64,000 bases of DNA, taken from positions 124,001 to 188,000 of the forward strand of contig JAGXTF010000118.1 in assembly GCA_018333525.1 (NCBI GenBank), in the 5' to 3' direction. The stretch is from Bacteroidota bacterium. GTDB lineage: Bacteria; Bacteroidota; Bacteroidia; NS11-12g; UBA955. The notes under the pieces are model-generated. The model had not been told where the DNA came from. It saw only the letters and a program-made list of their open reading frames with translations, and searched no databases. Of this stretch, positions 61,128 through 64,000 are shown one piece after another (within the stretch, counting starts at the first letter, position 1; the number at the start of each line of letters is the position of its first letter). The position numbers were made by a program, and so were the translations under genes.

Positions 61128-62648
61128 TTATCCAAAAGTTTCCGGCCGCATTTGCGGAAAAAACAATACTTCCTGAATACTGGGCTGGTTGGTGAGCATC
61201 ATGGTGAGGCGATCGATTCCCACTCCCAATCCGCTGGTCGGTGGCATCGCATATTCCAGCGCCCTTAAAAAATCCAGGTCCATGCTCATGGCTTCTTCAT
61301 CACCCCTTTCAGCAAGATGCAGCTGCTCTTCAAATCGCTCCCGCTGGTCCAGGGGATCGTTTAATTCCGTATAGGCATTGGCAATTTCTTTACCATTCAC
61401 ATAAAGTTCAAATCTCTCTACCAGTCCGGCTTTGCTGCGGTGTTTTTTGGTAAGCGGGCTCATTTCCAGCGGGTAATCCGTAATGAAGGTTGGCTGGATC
61501 AGGTGTTTTTCTGCACAGGTGCTAAAGATCTCGTCAATCAATTTCCCCTTGCCCATTTCTTTGGTAACTTCCACACCAATATTCTTTGCAATTTGTCCCA
61601 ATTCCGCCTCGCTTTTGCCTTCAATCTGAATTCCGCCATATTCTTCTATCGCCTCTGCCATGGTAAGTCTTCTGTAAGGTGCTTTAAATGAAACCTGATT
61701 TTCGCCAAACGTAACCATATGGTTTCCTGTTACATCCATGGCGCATTTCTCCAGCATCTCTTCTACAAAATCCATCATCCAGAAATAATCTTTATAAGCC
61801 ACATATATTTCCAGTCCGGTAAATTCCGGATTGTGGGTGCGGTCAATGCCTTCATTTCTGAAGTTTTTTGCAAATTCATATACTCCGTCAAACCCTCCAA
61901 CGATCAGCCTTTTCAAATACAATTCATTGGCAATTCGCAAGTACAATTGCATATCCAGAGCATTGTGGTGGGTTACAAAAGGTTTTGCAGCGGCACCTCC
62001 GTGAATGGGTTGTAAAATGGGAGTTTCCACTTCCAAATAACCCTTTTCATTAAACGTATCGCGCAGGCTTTGTACCACTTTGCTTCGGGCAATAAATATA
62101 TCCTTGATATGGGGATTTACTACCAAATCCACATAACGCATGCGGTATCTCGCTTCCGGATCGGTAAATGCGTCGTGTATGTTTCCATCCGCATCCTGCT
62201 TGGGCAGTGGCAAAGGATTCAAACATTTGGAAAGTAACTTCAGCGATGTAACATGTACACTGGTTTCGCCTGTTTGTGTAGTAAATACATAACCTTCTAT
62301 GCCAATAATATCTCCAATATCCAATAGTTTTTTGAAAACGGTATTGTACAGTTCTTTATCCTCATCCGGACATATTTCGTCGCGGTTTACATAAATCTGA
62401 ATGCGTCCGCTGCTATCCTGAATATTGGCAAAAGCCGCTTTACCCATTATGCGTTGGGTCATCAAGCGTCCGGCTAGAACTACATGCTTAAAGCCTTCCG
62501 GGTTGGATGGAAAATCGCGTTTGATATCCGCGGCATATGCATTAACGGGAAATAATTCAGGAGGAAAAGGGTCAATTCCAATCTCGCGCAATTGTTGCAA
62601 TTTCTGTCGCCTGATCAGTTGTTGTTCATTGAGGTCGTGGTCAAACAT
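61128..62648 (-). CDS. lysS: Lysyl-tRNA synthetase, class II
   Basis: 506 residues from ATG 62648; an in-frame start at 62723 would precede the promoter box. N-terminal OB fold (~40-150, tRNA anticodon binding) and class II core. Motif 2 is '[23 protein letters not shown]' and motif 3 '[13 protein letters not shown]'. It charges tRNA-Lys. Promoter at 62658-62665; monocistronic. Confidence 0.97.
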   Translation of the reverse strand: MFDHDLNEQQLIRRQKLQQLREIGIDPFPPELFPVNAYAADIKRDFPSNPEGFKHVVLAGRLMTQRIMGKAAFANIQDSSGRIQIYVNRDEICPDEDKELYNTVFKKLLDIGDIIGIEGYVFTTQTGETSVHVTSLKLLSKCLNPLPLPKQDADGNIHDAFTDPEARYRMRYVDLVVNPHIKDIFIARSKVVQSLRDTFNEKGYLEVETPILQPIHGGAAAKPFVTHHNALDMQLYLRIANELYLKRLIVGGFDGVYEFAKNFRNEGIDRTHNPEFTGLEIYVAYKDYFWMMDFVEEMLEKCAMDVTGNHMVTFGENQVSFKAPYRRLTMAEAIEEYGGIQIEGKSEAELGQIAKNIGVEVTKEMGKGKLIDEIFSTCAEKHLIQPTFITDYPLEMSPLTKKHRSKAGLVERFELYVNGKEIANAYTELNDPLDQRERFEEQLHLAERGDEEAMSMDLDFLRALEYAMPPTSGLGVGIDRLTMMLTNQPSIQEVLFFPQMRPETFG

Positions 62649-62657
62649 TTGGGGCCG

Positions 62658-62665
62658 CAAAGATA
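62658..62665 (-). promoter_or_regulatory. Promoter -7 box (TATCTTTG) for lysS
   Basis: Perfect TAnnTTTG on the minus strand, 9 bases before the ATG, followed by CGGCCCC as at the pyrE start. Confidence 0.65.
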
Positions 62666-62764
62666 AGAAAACGGTCAACTTGCAGCGCGTTTCGGGCATA
62701 CGAATTAAAAATGCCTTCCACACCGCGAATATTCGCCCTTAATAATTGCGATATTGCGGGCCAA

Positions 62765-63886
62765 ATGCGCAGAATTTTAGTATTGGTTTTCATCTGGATT
62801 TCAGTTGGCAATCTGTTTGGGAATATGGCTTACTGGGGCCCTCCAAAGGGAGATTTAAGCGGACAATTGTCTTCGGGTAACATTCGTATTCAACACGAAA
62901 TACTTACTGCTGATTTGCGCAAAATTTACCAAAATGAGATTTCTGTTTTTGCCACATATAAAATAATTTCCCAATCTCCTGAAGGAATTATCCGGTTTGT
63001 ATTTGTGGCCAGTGCACAAACCGGTGCAGCCCCTGAATTTATATTGGATAACAGGGTAATACCCGCAGCTGAGAAGCGATTCAGGATGATTCCATGGAAT
63101 GCAATCTCGAATAATTCCACAGCGGATACATTTATAGAATTTCTCCAAATACAGAAAAGCAATAGTGCCTCAACTCATTTGCATCTTCAGGAAACGCTAT
63201 TCATTTACGAATTGATGTTAACTCCAGGAAAGCATGATTTGAAGGTGGGGTACCATTGCAATCCGGTTATTTATGAAGACGACCTTCTGCGATATACTGC
63301 TTTTCCCTATTTTCTTGGAAACGAAAAAACGCGCCATTCTTATGACAGTATTTTTTTACAACTTTATTTGCCCGATTCCGTAAATTACAAGTGCAATTTT
63401 GATTTGACTAAATCCGGCGAATTCTATACCAGTCACAACATTGCAGGTTCTAAAGACAATCATTTGCTCGTTTCTTTATTCAGAGATGTACGAAAAGAAA
63501 TCCATGAAGGAAGAAAAAATGTGAAGTTAAAGTCTATCTTTTTTTTAGTAATACTTCAAATTTTGATTATGATTCTGATACACTGGTGGTTGAAAAAAGG
63601 AAGAAAAATGGCCTATCTTTTCATACCCGTTTTACCGGTAGCTATATTGGTAACTGCTGTTTTTCTGGGACTTTGGACAGAATATTACCGCGAGTATAAT
63701 TTAAAATACCGACCCTTCATACACGGAGATTTCGGCAAAGGATATTGGGCAATAGGCATGATGTTATTCACTTTCATACTTACATCCATTGCATACACGG
63801 CAATTGTTTTTGTTTATGGAACCATTGTAAAAAACAAAAAATACGATCTGTTGCATTACATTTCGAAGAGAAAATTAAAAGAATGA
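62765..63886 (+). CDS. Membrane protein of unknown function with large exported domain
   Basis: 373 residues from ATG 62765, which begins the signal peptide 'MRRILVLVFIWISVGNLFG'. Residues ~25-255 are a beta-rich exported domain with no recognised motif, then three membrane helices (~262-282, ~290-310, ~335-358) and a basic C-terminus. Its stop overlaps the next gene's ATG (ATGA), so both are co-transcribed. Confidence 0.65.
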   Translation: MRRILVLVFIWISVGNLFGNMAYWGPPKGDLSGQLSSGNIRIQHEILTADLRKIYQNEISVFATYKIISQSPEGIIRFVFVASAQTGAAPEFILDNRVIPAAEKRFRMIPWNAISNNSTADTFIEFLQIQKSNSASTHLHLQETLFIYELMLTPGKHDLKVGYHCNPVIYEDDLLRYTAFPYFLGNEKTRHSYDSIFLQLYLPDSVNYKCNFDLTKSGEFYTSHNIAGSKDNHLLVSLFRDVRKEIHEGRKNVKLKSIFFLVILQILIMILIHWWLKKGRKMAYLFIPVLPVAILVTAVFLGLWTEYYREYNLKYRPFIHGDFGKGYWAIGMMLFTFILTSIAYTAIVFVYGTIVKNKKYDLLHYISKRKLKE

Positions 63887-64000
63887 GTGATAAAGAAAAG
63901 GTATGGAAATTCTGTATGGACATGCTGTTGGAAAAACAAAAGGGAATTCAGCAGCTTATTGCCGATGCCCGCGCTGCTTCTAACAATGATACCAAAAGCA
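63883..64000 (+). CDS. GreA-like small protein, N-terminal part (cut by window edge)
   Basis: 39 residues are visible ('MSDKEKVWKFCMDMLLEKQKGIQQLIADARAASNNDTKS'). They match the start of the short GreA/GreB-like coiled-coil proteins often annotated as such in Bacteroidota, where 'AA..ETKSSAGDKYE' usually follows. Too little is visible for certainty. Confidence 0.45.
   Translation, partial: MSDKEKVWKFCMDMLLEKQKGIQQLIADARAASNNDTKS

Noticed and set aside
62649-62723. 25-residue N-terminal extension of LysS
   Set aside because: The TATCTTTG promoter box falls inside it, and LysS proteins normally begin near the later ATG.

Overview
The window is about 64 kb of low-GC chromosome from a member of the Bacteroidota, most likely an environmental Chitinophagia/Sphingobacteriia-type lineage. 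I infer this from many TAnnTTTG promoter -7 boxes a few bases before start codons, a type IX secretion (T9SS) C-terminal sorting domain, a TonB receptor with a DUF4249 lipoprotein, an S46 dipeptidyl peptidase, the DUF3822-rsmD-coaD and DUF4292-EnvC gene pairs, and numerous outer-membrane barrels and lipoproteins. I saw no tRNA, rRNA, transposase, prophage or CRISPR array.

Layout. 1-2.8 kb is an accessory patch: an AraC regulator (cut by the window edge), a short-chain dehydrogenase, and a strikingly GC-rich DJ-1/PfpI gene fused to a duplicated copy of the dehydrogenase's 5' end, with a repeat-filled gap upstream. 2.8-12.1 kb holds a DPP7-like S46 peptidase, a hydrolase, pyrE head-to-head with a Nudix gene, coaD-rsmD-DUF3822, and a large M1 peptidase carrying an apparent C-terminal outer-membrane barrel. 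12.5-24.6 kb is cell-envelope: OmpA with TSP3 repeats; a long minus-strand run flippase-dut-nucleotidyltransferase-TPR lipoprotein-DUF4292-EnvC-like-hydroxyacyl-CoA dehydrogenase-Rieske-like lipoprotein; and an ECF sigma factor followed by a membrane-anchored protein with a barrel-like C-terminus. 24.8-34.6 kb has a frameshifted secreted protein, a fused E1 dehydrogenase, a thioredoxin-like protein, an MBL-rhodanese protein with a Crp/Fnr-type operator, ribBA, a flavin reductase and a spermidine-synthase-like methyltransferase. 34.7-37.6 kb has a T9SS-exported BNR protein and then a tandem array of about 204-bp repeats leading into a GxxExxY nuclease-fold gene, with an inverted copy of the repeat head after it.

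37.6-47.4 kb is an intradiol-dioxygenase/VWA pair, GatB/YqeY, nadK, an Omp85-family protein, folA, a Usp-Crp/Fnr operon, a small barrel protein and uvrB, which appears to lack any AUG/GUG/UUG start at the right place. 47.4-50.9 kb is dominated by palindromic and direct repeats. 50.9-64 kb holds the DUF4249-TonB receptor pair, gltA, a DEAD-box helicase with DbpA and RGG regions, small proteins, yceI, lysS, a membrane protein, and the beginning of a GreA-like gene.

Most genes are housekeeping or envelope genes in short, tightly spaced minus-strand operons. The more unusual signals are the chimeric DJ-1 gene, the GxxExxY/repeat module, the sigma/trans-envelope protein with a palindrome-coded peptide repeat, the possible sulfur/redox Crp circuit, and the non-canonical uvrB start.
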